NCBI GenBank assembly: GCA_003134765.1
Contig: PLCM01000041.1
Span: 345,023 to 409,022, forward strand
Length of the DNA stretch: 64,000 nucleotides
Direction of reading: 5' to 3'
DNA from: Spartobacteria bacterium
Lineage (GTDB): Bacteria; Verrucomicrobiota; Verrucomicrobiia; Chthoniobacterales; UBA10450
The notes beneath the pieces are model-generated. The model had not been told where the DNA came from and searched no databases. It was given only the letters and a program-made list of their open reading frames with translations. The stretch's first letter is position 1; each line of letters starts with the position of its first letter. A program made the translations under genes and the position numbers. Below, one piece after another: positions 35,197 to 44,725 of the stretch.

Positions 35197-35961
35197 ATGA
35201 GATTTTTCGTCGTTCGGATTTCGTTTTTGCTCCTCGGCTCCACCCTCTCAGCACTCGCTGGGAATAGCGTGGTTAATTTGTCGCACTACGATTTAATGCG
35301 GGTCGATTTCGAGAGCATGAAACGCGAGGACGTTGTCGGCGTCATTCACGAAGCAACCTATCCGCGTTTCGATCGCGATTCCTATTACGGCACCCGCCAG
35401 AACGCAGCCACGCGGGCCGGATTGCTCTGGGGCGCTTACCATTTTGCTGACGCGACCGATCCCGTTCGCCAGGCCGAGCATTTTCTGAGCGTCGTGCAAT
35501 CGAGCTGGACTGGACCCGCCATCCAGCCAAGCGGCGTCTTGCTTGTCCTCGATTTCGAAAAAAATGGGCACTATCCCGGCGGCACGATGCGCGTCGATCA
35601 GGCCGCGCGTTTTGTCGAGCGCATCAAACAGCGCACCGGAAAATATCCCGGCGTCTACGGCAGCGAGAACCGTCTCCGGGCGGTGCTGAACGCTCCCGGA
35701 GTCAGCCGGGCCGACAAACAAGTCCTCGGTAATTGCTGGCTCTGGATCGCGAACTACCACTACCAGCCGACCGCCAGTTCGCCCTGGAGCAACTGGCGTT
35801 TATGGCAATACACCGGCGACGGCAAATGCGATCTTCGCCCGCGTTCCGCCTATCCTGTTCGTGTCGCCAATATCGCCCGCGCCGAGCGCAACATTTTCCG
35901 CGGCAGCAACGAATCTCTCGCCGCCTGGTGGCAGGAGCACGCCTGGCTGCCCGTGGAATAA
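35197..35961 (+). CDS. Secreted GH25-family lysozyme-like protein
   Basis: 254 residues. Signal peptide MRFFVVRISFLLLGSTLSALA. GH25 (muramidase) features: VVNLSHYDLMRVDF at the barrel start, GAYHFADATDP, LVLDFEKN with the catalytic Asp/Glu pair, YPGVYGSEN, and WLWIANY plus RLWQYTGDG. The family cuts the N-acetylmuramic acid bond of peptidoglycan. Acts outside the cytoplasm. Confidence 0.87.
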   Translation: MRFFVVRISFLLLGSTLSALAGNSVVNLSHYDLMRVDFESMKREDVVGVIHEATYPRFDRDSYYGTRQNAATRAGLLWGAYHFADATDPVRQAEHFLSVVQSSWTGPAIQPSGVLLVLDFEKNGHYPGGTMRVDQAARFVERIKQRTGKYPGVYGSENRLRAVLNAPGVSRADKQVLGNCWLWIANYHYQPTASSPWSNWRLWQYTGDGKCDLRPRSAYPVRVANIARAERNIFRGSNESLAAWWQEHAWLPVE

Positions 35962-36338
35962 GGGAAAGTGACGCGTGACGAGTGACGAGTTGGTCCCGTC
36001 ATCCCGAGCGAAGTCGAGAAATCCTGTCGCTCTCATTCCTGTCATCCTGAGCGAAGCGCAGCGGAGTCGAAGGACCTCTAACCCTCGCGAACGCAGCGAG
36101 GTGGATCGAGCGCTCCGCCGCTCGATGCTGAGAAAAAATGTCGACGCAGCCGAAACCAATTGCCTCACCCGGCGGAGCGGCCGATCCACCGCCTTCCGCT
36201 TGCCCGACGTACGTCTTTCCGACCTCTGATCTCCGCCTGCCACGCCGCCCGCTCGCGAATACTTTCGGAGTAGCCTCGGCGAAGGCGCTTCCCCCGCTCG
36301 TCACTTGTCACTCGTCACATGTCACTTGCTTCGTTCCC
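35962..36338. repeat. REP-like and heptamer repeat cluster
   Basis: No gene. Contains GTGACGAGTGACGAG (35980s), CATCCTGAGCGAAGCGCAGC near 36044, CGCGAACGCAGCGAGG near 36086, and a GTCACTT/GTCACTC/GTCACAT heptamer run at 36299-36327. The GAGCGAAGCGCAGCGGAGTC motif is repeated at 36700 and 36786. Confidence 0.7.
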
Positions 36339-36566
36339 TCACGCCACCATCACTTCCGAACTCGTGGCGCCGCATTTCCAGCAGATAAACCATTTCGAGT
36401 CCGGCCCCACGTACTGATGTGCACCGCAGTTGAAACAGGTCACCGTCATTTGCCGGCTATGCCCTTCCACTTCATTGCCTGAGGGCGGTTCGGCATTCCC
36501 AATCGCTCCCGGCCCCGAAGGTTTTTCCGGTCCGTCCCATTTTTCCCACTTTTTTTCCTCTGCCAT
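36339..36566 (-). CDS. Small zinc-ribbon protein
   Basis: 75 residues. Two CxxC knuckles, TCFNCGAHQYVG and WFICWKCGATS, 14-20 residues apart, form a probable zinc ribbon. The N-terminal half is charged and Pro/Gly-rich. Partners unknown. ATG at 36564-36566, preceded by GAAAGGAATCG as ribosome-binding site. Confidence 0.72.
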   Translation of the reverse strand: MAEEKKWEKWDGPEKPSGPGAIGNAEPPSGNEVEGHSRQMTVTCFNCGAHQYVGPDSKWFICWKCGATSSEVMVA

Positions 36567-36939
36567 ATCGATTCCTTTCTCCCCGAACTATGTTGCCTGC
36601 CACCATCGTAAAGCAACGTCAGTTCGACGAGCGAGATGAATTTCCTTGCACTGCCGCGCCGCCCGCTCGCGAGCGGCCACCCTCCTTCATCCGTCATTCC
36701 GAGCGAAGCGCAGCGCAGCGCAGTCGAGGAATCCCGTTGTGCAACGTGCGAGCGCCAACCGAAGACCGGCTCTCTTTTTGTGTCATCTTGAGCGAAGCGC
36801 AGCGGAGTCGAAGGACCTTCCCGGCACGCCGTAGCCCTGGCTCGGCGTAGGCGGCTAACTTTCGCGAGCGCAGCGAGGAATCTGCCCGCTTCGAAAGCTC
36901 TGCAAACTGAGACTTGAAACGAAGGCGACTCCCCGCTCG
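36567..36939. repeat. REP-like repeat cluster
   Basis: No gene. Repeats: GTCATTCCGAGCGAAGCGCA at 36693, CATCTTGAGCGAAGCGCAGC at 36782, TTCGCGAGCGCAGCGAGGAA near 36862. A GTCACTC/GTCACCC heptamer run reaches the end of the kinase gene. Confidence 0.7.
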
Positions 36940-38079
36940 TCACTCGTCACCCGTCACTGGCAAAGGCGCCGGGAGCCGTAGGTCCACGGCCGTGCCTCGC
37001 CCCTCGACACTACTGATCGATATTTTTCCGCCGTGCATTTCGACGGTTGATTTCGCAATTGCCATACCCAGCCCGGTCCCGTGCGACTTCCCATGGGTCA
37101 CAAATGGCTCGAAGACTTTCGCCAACACCGCCGGCGGCATCCCAATGCCGGTGTCGCCGACTCGGATCAGAATTTCGTTCCCGACTTGCTCGATCGTCAG
37201 CGTCAGGATTCCACCGTTCGGCATCGCTTCGCGCGCATTCTTGATGAGGTTGGACAACATTCGGGTGAAGCGCGGCAGATCAAGGTCCAGGTCGCCCTCA
37301 TAAGCGACGGTCTTGACCAGGTGAATGTTCTGGCCCGGCAACAGCCGCAGCGATTGCTGGTCTAATTCCTCCAGCAATTTCCGCACGGAAGTTCTTTTCC
37401 TGGTCGTGGCCGTCTCACCGCGGGAGTAATCGAGCAGTTCCTGCGTCATCGCCAGCATTCCATCCACGGCGTTTTGGAGCATGCCGGTCAATTCCTTCAA
37501 CTTTGGATCGGCGCTCTGACGGTCGATCAGACTGGCGCAACAACGCACAATGCAGATCGGGTTTTTCAGATCGTGAATGATCGAGTTTGCCATCGAACCG
37601 ACGAGGCTGAGACGCTCCGTCCGCATCAACTCGGAAATGAAATGCGAGTTTACATTGCGCAGCCGCTGCGACACGAGGCGCAGGAAGTTCAAATGCAGCC
37701 GGCTCGGCGCCAGCTCCAGTAAATGTTGAAAAACCTCGTCGTCCACGCTGGCCAGGAGCGTTGGTCCGGCCGCAACCGCCATCGCCGAGCGAGGCTGACC
37801 ATCGAGAAGCGCCATTTCCCCGAAAAAATCGCCGGACTCGATCACCCCGAGCGTTTCCTGTTCACCCGCCCGCCCTTTCTTGGAAATCGTGACTGAGCCG
37901 GTCCCGACCAGGTAAAGCGAATCGCCCGCGTCCCCTTCGTGAAAGACCACTTCACCCTTTTCCAAATGCACCATTTGCATGCCGTAGCGCATATCGCGCA
38001 GGACTTCCGGATCGATGCCGGCGAAGAGCCGGTTGTTGGCGAACAAGCGAAAGGTGTCAGGGGGTTCGAGCACGGTCAT
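36940..38079 (-). CDS. Cyclic-nucleotide-binding sensor histidine kinase
   Basis: About 379 residues. N-terminal cNMP-binding domain (about 10-125): LEKGEVVFHEGDAGDSLYLV, SGDFFGEMALLDGQPRSA with the phosphate cassette. Then a DHp helix SMANSIIHDLKNPI with H-box His, and an ATPase domain: N-box NLIKNAREAM, G1 GDTGIGM, G2 GTGLGMAI. No transmembrane segment, so a cytoplasmic sensor. Reading the cNMP made by the divergent cyclase at 38208 is a natural hypothesis. No adjacent response regulator. Confidence 0.9.
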   Translation of the reverse strand: MTVLEPPDTFRLFANNRLFAGIDPEVLRDMRYGMQMVHLEKGEVVFHEGDAGDSLYLVGTGSVTISKKGRAGEQETLGVIESGDFFGEMALLDGQPRSAMAVAAGPTLLASVDDEVFQHLLELAPSRLHLNFLRLVSQRLRNVNSHFISELMRTERLSLVGSMANSIIHDLKNPICIVRCCASLIDRQSADPKLKELTGMLQNAVDGMLAMTQELLDYSRGETATTRKRTSVRKLLEELDQQSLRLLPGQNIHLVKTVAYEGDLDLDLPRFTRMLSNLIKNAREAMPNGGILTLTIEQVGNEILIRVGDTGIGMPPAVLAKVFEPFVTHGKSHGTGLGMAIAKSTVEMHGGKISISSVEGRGTAVDLRLPAPLPVTGDE

Positions 38080-38109
38080 GGCCAAGGCATGGAGCACGGG
38101 TGATGCCTT

Positions 38110-38137
38110 TTGTATCTTTTCCTTATAGAAATAATAC
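38110..38137 (+). promoter_or_regulatory. Candidate sigma-70 promoter for the cyclase gene
   Basis: TTGTAT at 38110, 16-nt spacer, TAATAC at 38132, in an A+T-rich stretch between the divergent starts. This supports a cyclase start downstream (ATG 38208) rather than at 38100. Confidence 0.35.
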
Positions 38138-38207
38138 CTCTCTGGCGCGGGAGCAGCTTGTCCTTATGATGCGCGCTTTCTCCTTGTACGAGGGGCGCCT
38201 CCGACCC

Positions 38208-40661
38208 ATGTCCGCCGAGCTCGAATCCGATCTGCAACTCGAAATAGCCCATGTCTTGTTCATCGACATCGTGGGCTACTCCAAATTATTGATCAATGAG
38301 CAACACGAATCGTTGCGCGAACTCAACCGGATTGTCCGGAACACGGACGCTTTTCATGGCGCCGACAGCGCCGGAAAATTGATTTGCCTGCCCACCGGCG
38401 ATGGCATGGCGCTCGCGTTTGCCACGACACCCGACGCGCCCGTTCGTTTCGCCCTCCAGATTGCCAAGGCTTTGCAGAATCAGCCGGATCTCAAGGTCCG
38501 CATGGGCGTCCACAGCGGAGCGGTCAACGGAATGACCGACGTGAACGACCGGTCGAACGTCGCCGGCGCCGGGATCAACATCGCCCAGCGGGTCATGGAT
38601 TGCGGCGACGCCGGACATATTCTTCTCTCGAAACGCGTGGCGGAAGATCTCGCCCAATACCGCCATTGGCAGCCCTATCTGCACAACCTCGGCGAGTGCG
38701 AAGTGAAACACGGCGAAGTCATTTCCCTGGTAAACCTCTACACGGATGACGTAGGCAACCCGGCGCTGCCAGCAAAATTCAGGCAATCTCCACGGGGCCG
38801 TCACGCAGCCAAGGCCGCCGGGCGGCACCTTCTCGCCCACTCGCGGTCCATTGCCATCGCTGTGGCTGTTCTTGTCATCGCCGCCGCGGCGGTCGGTTTC
38901 TGGATTTTCGAAACCCCTCGCCGAAGGAACGAAACCCCGCCCGCACCCAATGCCACTCCTGCCGCCTCGATTCCAGACAAAAGCATCGCGGTTTTGCCCT
39001 TCGAAAACCTCAGCGCCAATCCCGAGACCGCCTTCTTCACCGAAGGCGTGCAGGACGAAATTCTTTCCGATCTGGCCAAGATCGCAGACCTCAAGGTCAT
39101 CAGCCGCACCAGCGTGATGCAGTACAAAGTCGCGCGTGCGCGGAACCTGCGTGAGATCGGCCGCCAGCTTGGCGTAGCCCACATCCTCGAGGGTAGCGTC
39201 CAGCGCATCGACAATCGCATTCGGATCAACGCCCAGCTCATCGATGCCCGAACCGATACCCACCTCTGGGCCCAAACATACGACCGCGAGGTCGCGGACG
39301 TGTTTGCCATCCAGAGTGAAATTGCTGCGACGATTGCCGACCAGCTCAAGGTCCAGCTTTCGCCGCAAGAAAGAGCAGCGCTTGCTCAACCGAAAACGAC
39401 CGATCTCCTCGCCCAGCGGCTCTTGGTCCAGGCTTGGGATTTGGTCGTGCTCGCCTCCAACCCCGATGCCAAGGAAGGCCTGCTCCAGGCAATCCCAATG
39501 CTGGAGGAAGCGATCACGCGCGATCCGAAATTCCTTAGTGCCTATGCTCTTCTCTATACGGCTCACATTGACCTTTATTGGCAAGGGTTCGAGCACACGC
39601 CCGAGCGCCTGGAGCTGGCGCGCGTTGCCATTGAGAGAGCTGCCCGGGTGAATCCGGATGCCGGCGAAGTCCACCTCTCGCGAGGAGATTATCTCTACAA
39701 AGCCTTTCGCGATTACGACAGCGCCCGCGCCGAACTGGACATCGCGCGCGTCTCCCTTCCGAACAGTCCTGTCGGCTACATCTACGCTGCCGCCATCGAT
39801 CGCCGTCAGGGGCGCTGGGCGGAATCTCTCCGGAATATGGAACGCGGCGTCGCCCTCGATCCTCGCAACTTCCGCTACCTCATCGAAACGGCATTCACTT
39901 ATCAGGTCAATCGTCGCTATGCCGAATCAGCCGGCATGTTCGAGCGCGCGGCCTCAATCCTTCCGCACGATCATTTCGCCCGGACCCAACTGGGCCAAAA
40001 CGTGTTTCTCGAACGCGGTAACATAGAACCGTTGCGCGCCGTCCTTTCCGACATCTTGAACGAAGATCCAAAGGCCGCCACGGAGATCGCAAACGGCCTT
40101 TTCACCTGTGCGCTGGCGGCGCGGAATGCCGCCGGTGTGACACGCGCTCTTCAATCCATTCGGGCCGAGGGTCTGCGCGATGTGTACAACAATTCCCTGT
40201 GGGCCCGGGATTGGTTCGTCGGTCTCGCGGCGCGCACCTTCGGCGACGTCGAACAAGCCCAGATCGCTTTCACGGCCGCGCGCGCCATTGAGGAAATAAA
40301 CGTGCAAGATCAACCCGATTACGCGCCGGCCTGGAGCCGCCTCGGCCTCATCGACGCCGGGCTCGGACGCAAGGAAGACGCGATTCGCGAAGGCCGTCGC
40401 GCCTGCGAATTACTTCCCGTCACCAAGGACTCGTTGGACGGACCTTCCTACATTACGAATCTGGCGATAATCTACGCCTGGACAGGCGAAAAAGATTTGG
40501 CGATCGAGCAGTTGGCCCTTTCCGCTTCACTTCCCGGCGGCGTGTCCTACGGCGAATTGAAACTTTTCCCGCAATGGGATTCGCTTCGCGGCGATCCACG
40601 CTTCGATAAGATCGTTGCCTCGCTCGCCCCCGGTAAAGCAAACGTTGAAATGCTAAAATAG
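38208..40661 (+). CDS. Class III nucleotidyl cyclase with TolB-like and TPR regions
   Basis: About 817 residues. Cyclase homology domain first: VLFIDIVGYSKLL and LPTGDGMALAF carry the two metal Asp, GVHSGAV follows. A single transmembrane helix (IAIAVAVLVIAAAAVGFWIF) comes next, then a periplasmic SIAVLPFENLSANPE...FFTEGVQDEILSDLAK domain, and TPR-like helices to the end. This architecture is common in Verrucomicrobiota and related bacteria. Product cAMP or cGMP is not determinable here. ATG at 38208 preferred; ATGs at 38100 and 38166 precede the homology. Confidence 0.87.
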   Translation: MSAELESDLQLEIAHVLFIDIVGYSKLLINEQHESLRELNRIVRNTDAFHGADSAGKLICLPTGDGMALAFATTPDAPVRFALQIAKALQNQPDLKVRMGVHSGAVNGMTDVNDRSNVAGAGINIAQRVMDCGDAGHILLSKRVAEDLAQYRHWQPYLHNLGECEVKHGEVISLVNLYTDDVGNPALPAKFRQSPRGRHAAKAAGRHLLAHSRSIAIAVAVLVIAAAAVGFWIFETPRRRNETPPAPNATPAASIPDKSIAVLPFENLSANPETAFFTEGVQDEILSDLAKIADLKVISRTSVMQYKVARARNLREIGRQLGVAHILEGSVQRIDNRIRINAQLIDARTDTHLWAQTYDREVADVFAIQSEIAATIADQLKVQLSPQERAALAQPKTTDLLAQRLLVQAWDLVVLASNPDAKEGLLQAIPMLEEAITRDPKFLSAYALLYTAHIDLYWQGFEHTPERLELARVAIERAARVNPDAGEVHLSRGDYLYKAFRDYDSARAELDIARVSLPNSPVGYIYAAAIDRRQGRWAESLRNMERGVALDPRNFRYLIETAFTYQVNRRYAESAGMFERAASILPHDHFARTQLGQNVFLERGNIEPLRAVLSDILNEDPKAATEIANGLFTCALAARNAAGVTRALQSIRAEGLRDVYNNSLWARDWFVGLAARTFGDVEQAQIAFTAARAIEEINVQDQPDYAPAWSRLGLIDAGLGRKEDAIREGRRACELLPVTKDSLDGPSYITNLAIIYAWTGEKDLAIEQLALSASLPGGVSYGELKLFPQWDSLRGDPRFDKIVASLAPGKANVEMLK

Positions 40662-40951
40662 TGAAACGCTGAAAACAGAAAATCCTGGCTTTTCAGTGCT
40701 TCCGTTTTTCAGCGTTTTTTCCTCACCCCACCATTTCGGGATTCATCGCCCCGCTCGCTTCCATTTCACATTTCGCCGCCCCATCTGTCATTCCGCGCGC
40801 GCAGTCGTCCCCGGCTTCGCTCCCCGCTAGCCTCGCGGCTGAAAGTTGCATGTCGCTCCATTCTACTTTCGCGTAGGGGTCTGACTTCCGCCATCTGACT
40901 TCTGACCTCCGCAATTGCTTCGCGCCGTGGTTTAGTTAGTGTATTTATCCC
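40662..40951. other. Gap with TTCAGC-type repeats
   Basis: No gene. GAAACGCTGAAAAC and its inverted form TTTTCAGCG (40664-40720) flank a short loop. The same TTTCAGCGTTTCAGC motif is found near 46365, 55645 and 57630. Confidence 0.5.
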
Positions 40952-42937
40952 GTGAACGAGACTTCCACCACACCGGCCACCGACGCTCCGAACAGCGCCG
41001 AAGACCCCACCGCCAAACGCGGATCGCTTGCGACCGCTCCTTCGGCCAGTTCCGGCCCGGACCGCGCCGATCTTCGCCCCGAAAACATTAACGACGCCGT
41101 CATCCGCCTCGCCGGCAATTCGCAGGACGGCATCCAGAGCGCCGGCGCCTTCCTCGCCCGGCTCGCCGGCCGCAGCGCCCAGGAAGTCATGACCTACATG
41201 ACAATTCCCGCCACCATCTCGGGCGGCCCGTCCATTTTCCAGGTCCGCATGGGCACCGGCGAAGTTCTCTCCGCTGGCGACGAAGCCGATTTCCTCGTCG
41301 CGTTTTATCAGCACAGTTACCAGGACCACATCGGATTTCTCAAAGACGGCGGCGTCCTCCTTTACGATTCCGACAACGTCACGCCCGACCTCGGCGACAA
41401 ACGTTTCGTTTACGTCGGCGTCCCGATCACGGGCCTCACGGTCGAAGCGCTTGGCGGAACGGCGAAGGACAAAGGCAAAAACATTTTCATTCTCGGCCTG
41501 ATCGCGAAAATCTTTCATCTCGATGTCGAGAAATTGACGATCCTGATCAAAGAAAAATTTGCCGGCAAAGATGTGAGCATCGCCAACACGGCCATCATGG
41601 CGTTCACGGCCGGCTATGCCTACCCCGTCGGCAACGTCCTGACAAAGCAGTACAAGTTTGAGCCGCACGTCCCCAAGGAAGGCGAGCGCGCCCAGATCAC
41701 GATGGATGGCAACCAGGCGCTCGCCTACGGCCTGATCGCCGCGGGTGTCCGCTACGGATCCGGTTATCCCATCACGCCGTGGTCGTCCGTCATGGAAATT
41801 TTGCGGAGCGAGCTGCCGAAATACGGCGGCATGTTTGTCCAGGCGGAGGACGAACTCGGCGCCGTCTCGATGGCGCTTGGCTTTTCCTTCTCTGGCTATC
41901 TCGCCGTCACCGGCAGCGCCGGTCCCGGCATCTCGCTCAAGACCGAAGCGATCGGTTGGGCCTCGATGTCGGAGATACCGCTCATCATCATCAACGTGCA
42001 ACGCGGCGGCCCGAGCACCGGCCTGCCCACCAACGTCGAGCAGAGCGATCTTTTCCAGGCCATCTACGGCGGGCACGGCGACAGCCCGCGCGTCGTCCTC
42101 GCGGCCGCGACCGTGGAGGATTGCTTCTACATCGCGATCGAAGCCGCTCGCATCGCGCGCAAATACAGCACGCCCGTTTTCATTTTGAGCGACACCTCGC
42201 TCGCCACCCGCATCGAAGCGTTCGACGAACCGCACCTGAAAGACCTGATGCTCGACCCGAAACCGGACCTCTCTCCGCGCACCGGCTTCAAACCCTACGC
42301 CGTCGATCAGATCACCCAGCACGTCCCGCCCGGCTCACCGATGCTCGACGGAAAATATCCGCTCGTCACCGGCCTCGAGCACGACGAAATGGGCCATCCC
42401 ACCGGCAGCCCGAAAATGCACATGGCCATGACGGCCAAGCGCCGCAACAAATTGCGCAAACTCGCTGAGGAAATTCCCGTCCCCGAAATCTACGGCGATG
42501 CCGAAGGCGACGTCCTCCTCGTCGGCTGGGGATCAACCTATGGTCCTGTCCATGATGCGGTAAAACTTGCGCGCGAACATGGCGAGAAAGTTGGCGCGCT
42601 GCATCTGCGCCACGTCCATCCGTTTCCGAACGGCCTCGAAAAAGTCTTCGCCAGATTCAAACGCATCGTTGTCGTCGAAATGAACGACCAGGGCCTCTAC
42701 GGTTTCGGCCAGCTTGCCACCGTTCTCCGCGCCCGTTTCTGCGAACCGAAAATCGAAAGCACCACCAAGACGGACGGTCTCACCTTCCGCGTGAAAGAAA
42801 TTCTTGAACGCGTTTTCGAAGGCCGCTCCTTTGCCGCCCGGAAAATTCCGCGCGAAGGCCCCGCCATCGTCCACGCCGACCCCTCATCCGAAAACGTGAA
42901 GACCCTGCAAGAAGTCGTCCCACAGGGAGTCGGCTAA
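40952..42937 (+). CDS. korA: 2-oxoacid:ferredoxin oxidoreductase, fused gamma-alpha subunit
   Basis: 661 residues, GTG start. N-terminal gamma domain (about 45-230: GNSQDGIQSAGAFLARLAGR, RMGTGEVLSAG) and pyrimidine-binding alpha domain (GSGYPITPWSSVMEIL, FVQAEDELGAVSMALG, TGSAGPGISLKTEAIG, QRGGPSTGLPTNVEQSDL). With korB it converts a 2-oxoacid plus CoA, probably 2-oxoglutarate, to acyl-CoA with reduction of ferredoxin. Substrate not proven by sequence. Confidence 0.93.
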   Translation: MNETSTTPATDAPNSAEDPTAKRGSLATAPSASSGPDRADLRPENINDAVIRLAGNSQDGIQSAGAFLARLAGRSAQEVMTYMTIPATISGGPSIFQVRMGTGEVLSAGDEADFLVAFYQHSYQDHIGFLKDGGVLLYDSDNVTPDLGDKRFVYVGVPITGLTVEALGGTAKDKGKNIFILGLIAKIFHLDVEKLTILIKEKFAGKDVSIANTAIMAFTAGYAYPVGNVLTKQYKFEPHVPKEGERAQITMDGNQALAYGLIAAGVRYGSGYPITPWSSVMEILRSELPKYGGMFVQAEDELGAVSMALGFSFSGYLAVTGSAGPGISLKTEAIGWASMSEIPLIIINVQRGGPSTGLPTNVEQSDLFQAIYGGHGDSPRVVLAAATVEDCFYIAIEAARIARKYSTPVFILSDTSLATRIEAFDEPHLKDLMLDPKPDLSPRTGFKPYAVDQITQHVPPGSPMLDGKYPLVTGLEHDEMGHPTGSPKMHMAMTAKRRNKLRKLAEEIPVPEIYGDAEGDVLLVGWGSTYGPVHDAVKLAREHGEKVGALHLRHVHPFPNGLEKVFARFKRIVVVEMNDQGLYGFGQLATVLRARFCEPKIESTTKTDGLTFRVKEILERVFEGRSFAARKIPREGPAIVHADPSSENVKTLQEVVPQGVG

Positions 42938-42963
42938 TGATGATCTTTTCCCTATCTGAATTC

Positions 42964-43000
42964 GAAGTTGGACGTTGGACGTTGGACGTTGGACGTTTGC
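42964..43000. repeat. Heptameric TTGGACG repeat upstream of korB
   Basis: Units TTGGACG repeated four times with little variation, 25 nt before the korB ATG. Length change would alter the korB 5' leader. Confidence 0.7.
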
Positions 43001-43022
43001 TTCTCACCCAAGGCAACTTTTC

Positions 43023-43961
43023 ATGAGCGACACCCTAACCACCACCACCGACGCCCCCAGAGAAAAGTTAACGAAGAAGGCCATCACGGCCGATCACCCC
43101 ACCTGGTGCCCCGGCTGCGGCGACTTCGCCGTTCTCGCTTCCTATTACAAAGTCCTCGAGAAACGGCAGCTCGATCACGAGAAGATCGTCACCCTCGCCG
43201 GGATCGGTTGTTCCTCGCGTTTTCCGTATTTCGTAAACGGCTACGGCGCGCATTTCATTCACGGCCGCGCCGTCCCGCTCGCGTCCGGCATCAGCCTGGC
43301 CCGGCCCGACCTGCACGTCTTTCTTTTCGGTGGCGACGGCGACGGCTTCTCCATCGGCGGCAACCATCTCAATCACGGCGCGCGCAAGAACGTCAACCTG
43401 GTCTACTTCATCATGGACAACTTCGTCTATGGCCTGACCAAGAAACAGACCTCGCCCACGTCGCCAATCGGTTTCAAATCGAAGACCGACCCGACCGGCG
43501 CCATCGACCAGCCGGTCAACCCGATGAAACAACTCATCAGCGCCGGCGCCAGCTTCATCGCCCGGACGCACGCGACCCAGGTAAACCACATGATCCAGAT
43601 GATCGAACGCGCCATGGACCACCAGGGCTTCAGTGTCATCGAATGCTTGTCCGAGTGCGTCGAATTTTTCCCCGGCGCCTTCGACCCCGCGAACCCCCGC
43701 AAAGGCGGCGCCTTCGAAGTAATTCAGGAGAAAACCTGGGACGGAACTCCAGAAGATGAATTGAGACATGATGTGACGGATGAACTTGCTGCTTACAAGC
43801 TCGCGCAATTGCCGTTTCCGGGAGTGTTCGGAGTCTTCTATCAGAACGACCGGCCCACGAAAAACGCTCTTGAGAAGAAGTGGATTGAGACAACCCGGGA
43901 AAAGACAGGCAACGCCTCCGATCTCCAGCTCTTACAGAAGACGTTCGACCGAATGAAATGA
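43023..43961 (+). CDS. korB: 2-oxoacid:ferredoxin oxidoreductase, beta subunit
   Basis: 312 residues, ATG at 43023. TPP-binding motif GGDGDGFSIGGNHLNH; cluster ligands CPGC (HPTWCPGCGDF) and GIGCSSR; DNFVYGLTKKQTSPTS. Pairs with korA, 85 nt upstream. The last 63 codons (from 43773) have a diverged second copy at 44000-44188, and the last nine codons a third at 49522-49548. Confidence 0.94.
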   Translation: MSDTLTTTTDAPREKLTKKAITADHPTWCPGCGDFAVLASYYKVLEKRQLDHEKIVTLAGIGCSSRFPYFVNGYGAHFIHGRAVPLASGISLARPDLHVFLFGGDGDGFSIGGNHLNHGARKNVNLVYFIMDNFVYGLTKKQTSPTSPIGFKSKTDPTGAIDQPVNPMKQLISAGASFIARTHATQVNHMIQMIERAMDHQGFSVIECLSECVEFFPGAFDPANPRKGGAFEVIQEKTWDGTPEDELRHDVTDELAAYKLAQLPFPGVFGVFYQNDRPTKNALEKKWIETTREKTGNASDLQLLQKTFDRMK

Positions 43962-43999
43962 TTTCGACGCTTCGCCACACAGCCTGCCCGCCGTGGCGG

Positions 44000-44188
44000 G
44001 TCACCGACGAGCTCGCCGCGTATAAGCTGGCCCAACTTCCTTTCCCTGGTGTCTTCGGAGTCTTTTACGAGTCTGATCGCCCCACCAAAAACGCGCTGGA
44101 AAAGAAATGGATCGACACCACTCGCGAAAAGTTGGGGAACCCAACCGACTTGCAACTCTTACAAAAGACGTTCGACAGAATGAAGTGA
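44000..44188 (+). pseudogene. Duplicated korB 3' end (63 codons)
   Basis: VTDELAAYKLAQLPFPGVFG...QKTFDRMK in exactly the length of the korB tail (189 nt). By hand count 6 of 62 residues but about 49 of 189 bases differ, mostly synonymous. It has no start of its own. A CCCGCCGTGGCGGG palindrome precedes it. Confidence 0.85.
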
Positions 44189-44195
44189 GGTCACT

Positions 44196-44414
44196 GTGAG
44201 CCTGACCGAAATTCTTGCGGAGATTCCGAAGTTATCGTTCGCGGAGCGGCAACAGCTGGTTCGCCGCGCGATTGAAGTCGAAGATCAGGACCTCACCGCG
44301 GAAGAGAAAACAATCCTGGACCAGCGACTCGATGATTTCCATCGCAACCCCCAGTCAGGTACCCCCGCAGAGCAACTGAAAAGCGAAGTGCTGCAGCGGC
44401 TGAAGCCGCAATGA
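44196..44414 (+). CDS. Addiction-module antitoxin
   Basis: 72 residues, GTG start, of the short 'addiction module component' type: LTEILAEIPKLSFAERQQLVRRAIEVEDQDLTAEE...LDQRLDDFHRNP. Such proteins neutralise ParE/RelE toxins encoded next door. The toxin start overlaps its stop by 4 nt but that toxin is damaged. Confidence 0.75.
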   Translation: MSLTEILAEIPKLSFAERQQLVRRAIEVEDQDLTAEEKTILDQRLDDFHRNPQSGTPAEQLKSEVLQRLKPQ

Positions 44415-44725
44415 TTCTTCGAATCATCTTTCGTCCGGCGGCGGTCGATGATGTTGTGGAGGCTGCCGCGTGGTACGAAGCGCATGCGCCTGGTCTCGGC
44501 GAGATATTGCGAGCAGCAAAACGCGCTCAAGCCGGTCCTGAATTGTTCCGAATCGTTCATCGCGACGCTTCTTGCCTCCCGTGCCGGCCCTCGCGTGTGC
44601 CTCGTGACTCTGATGTCGATCCTGTGTCTCCCCAACTCTCAACAATCAGCTCTCAACCCTCAACTTTCCGTTTCGCGGCGGTTCGACAACAGGCCCGGCG
44701 TTTCAGTGGACCGGCACCACCGTAG
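44411..44725 (+). pseudogene. Damaged ParE/RelE-type toxin
   Basis: Begins MILRIIFRPAAVDDVVEAAA and WYEAHAPGLGE, the start of a ParE toxin. An internal segment of about ten residues is missing, PELFRIVHRD survives, then the frame changes and the C-terminal half is unrecognisable. Probably inactive. Confidence 0.7.

Noticed and set aside
40766..42322. 518-codon minus-strand open frame
   Set aside because: Antisense to korA; composition is that of a shadow.
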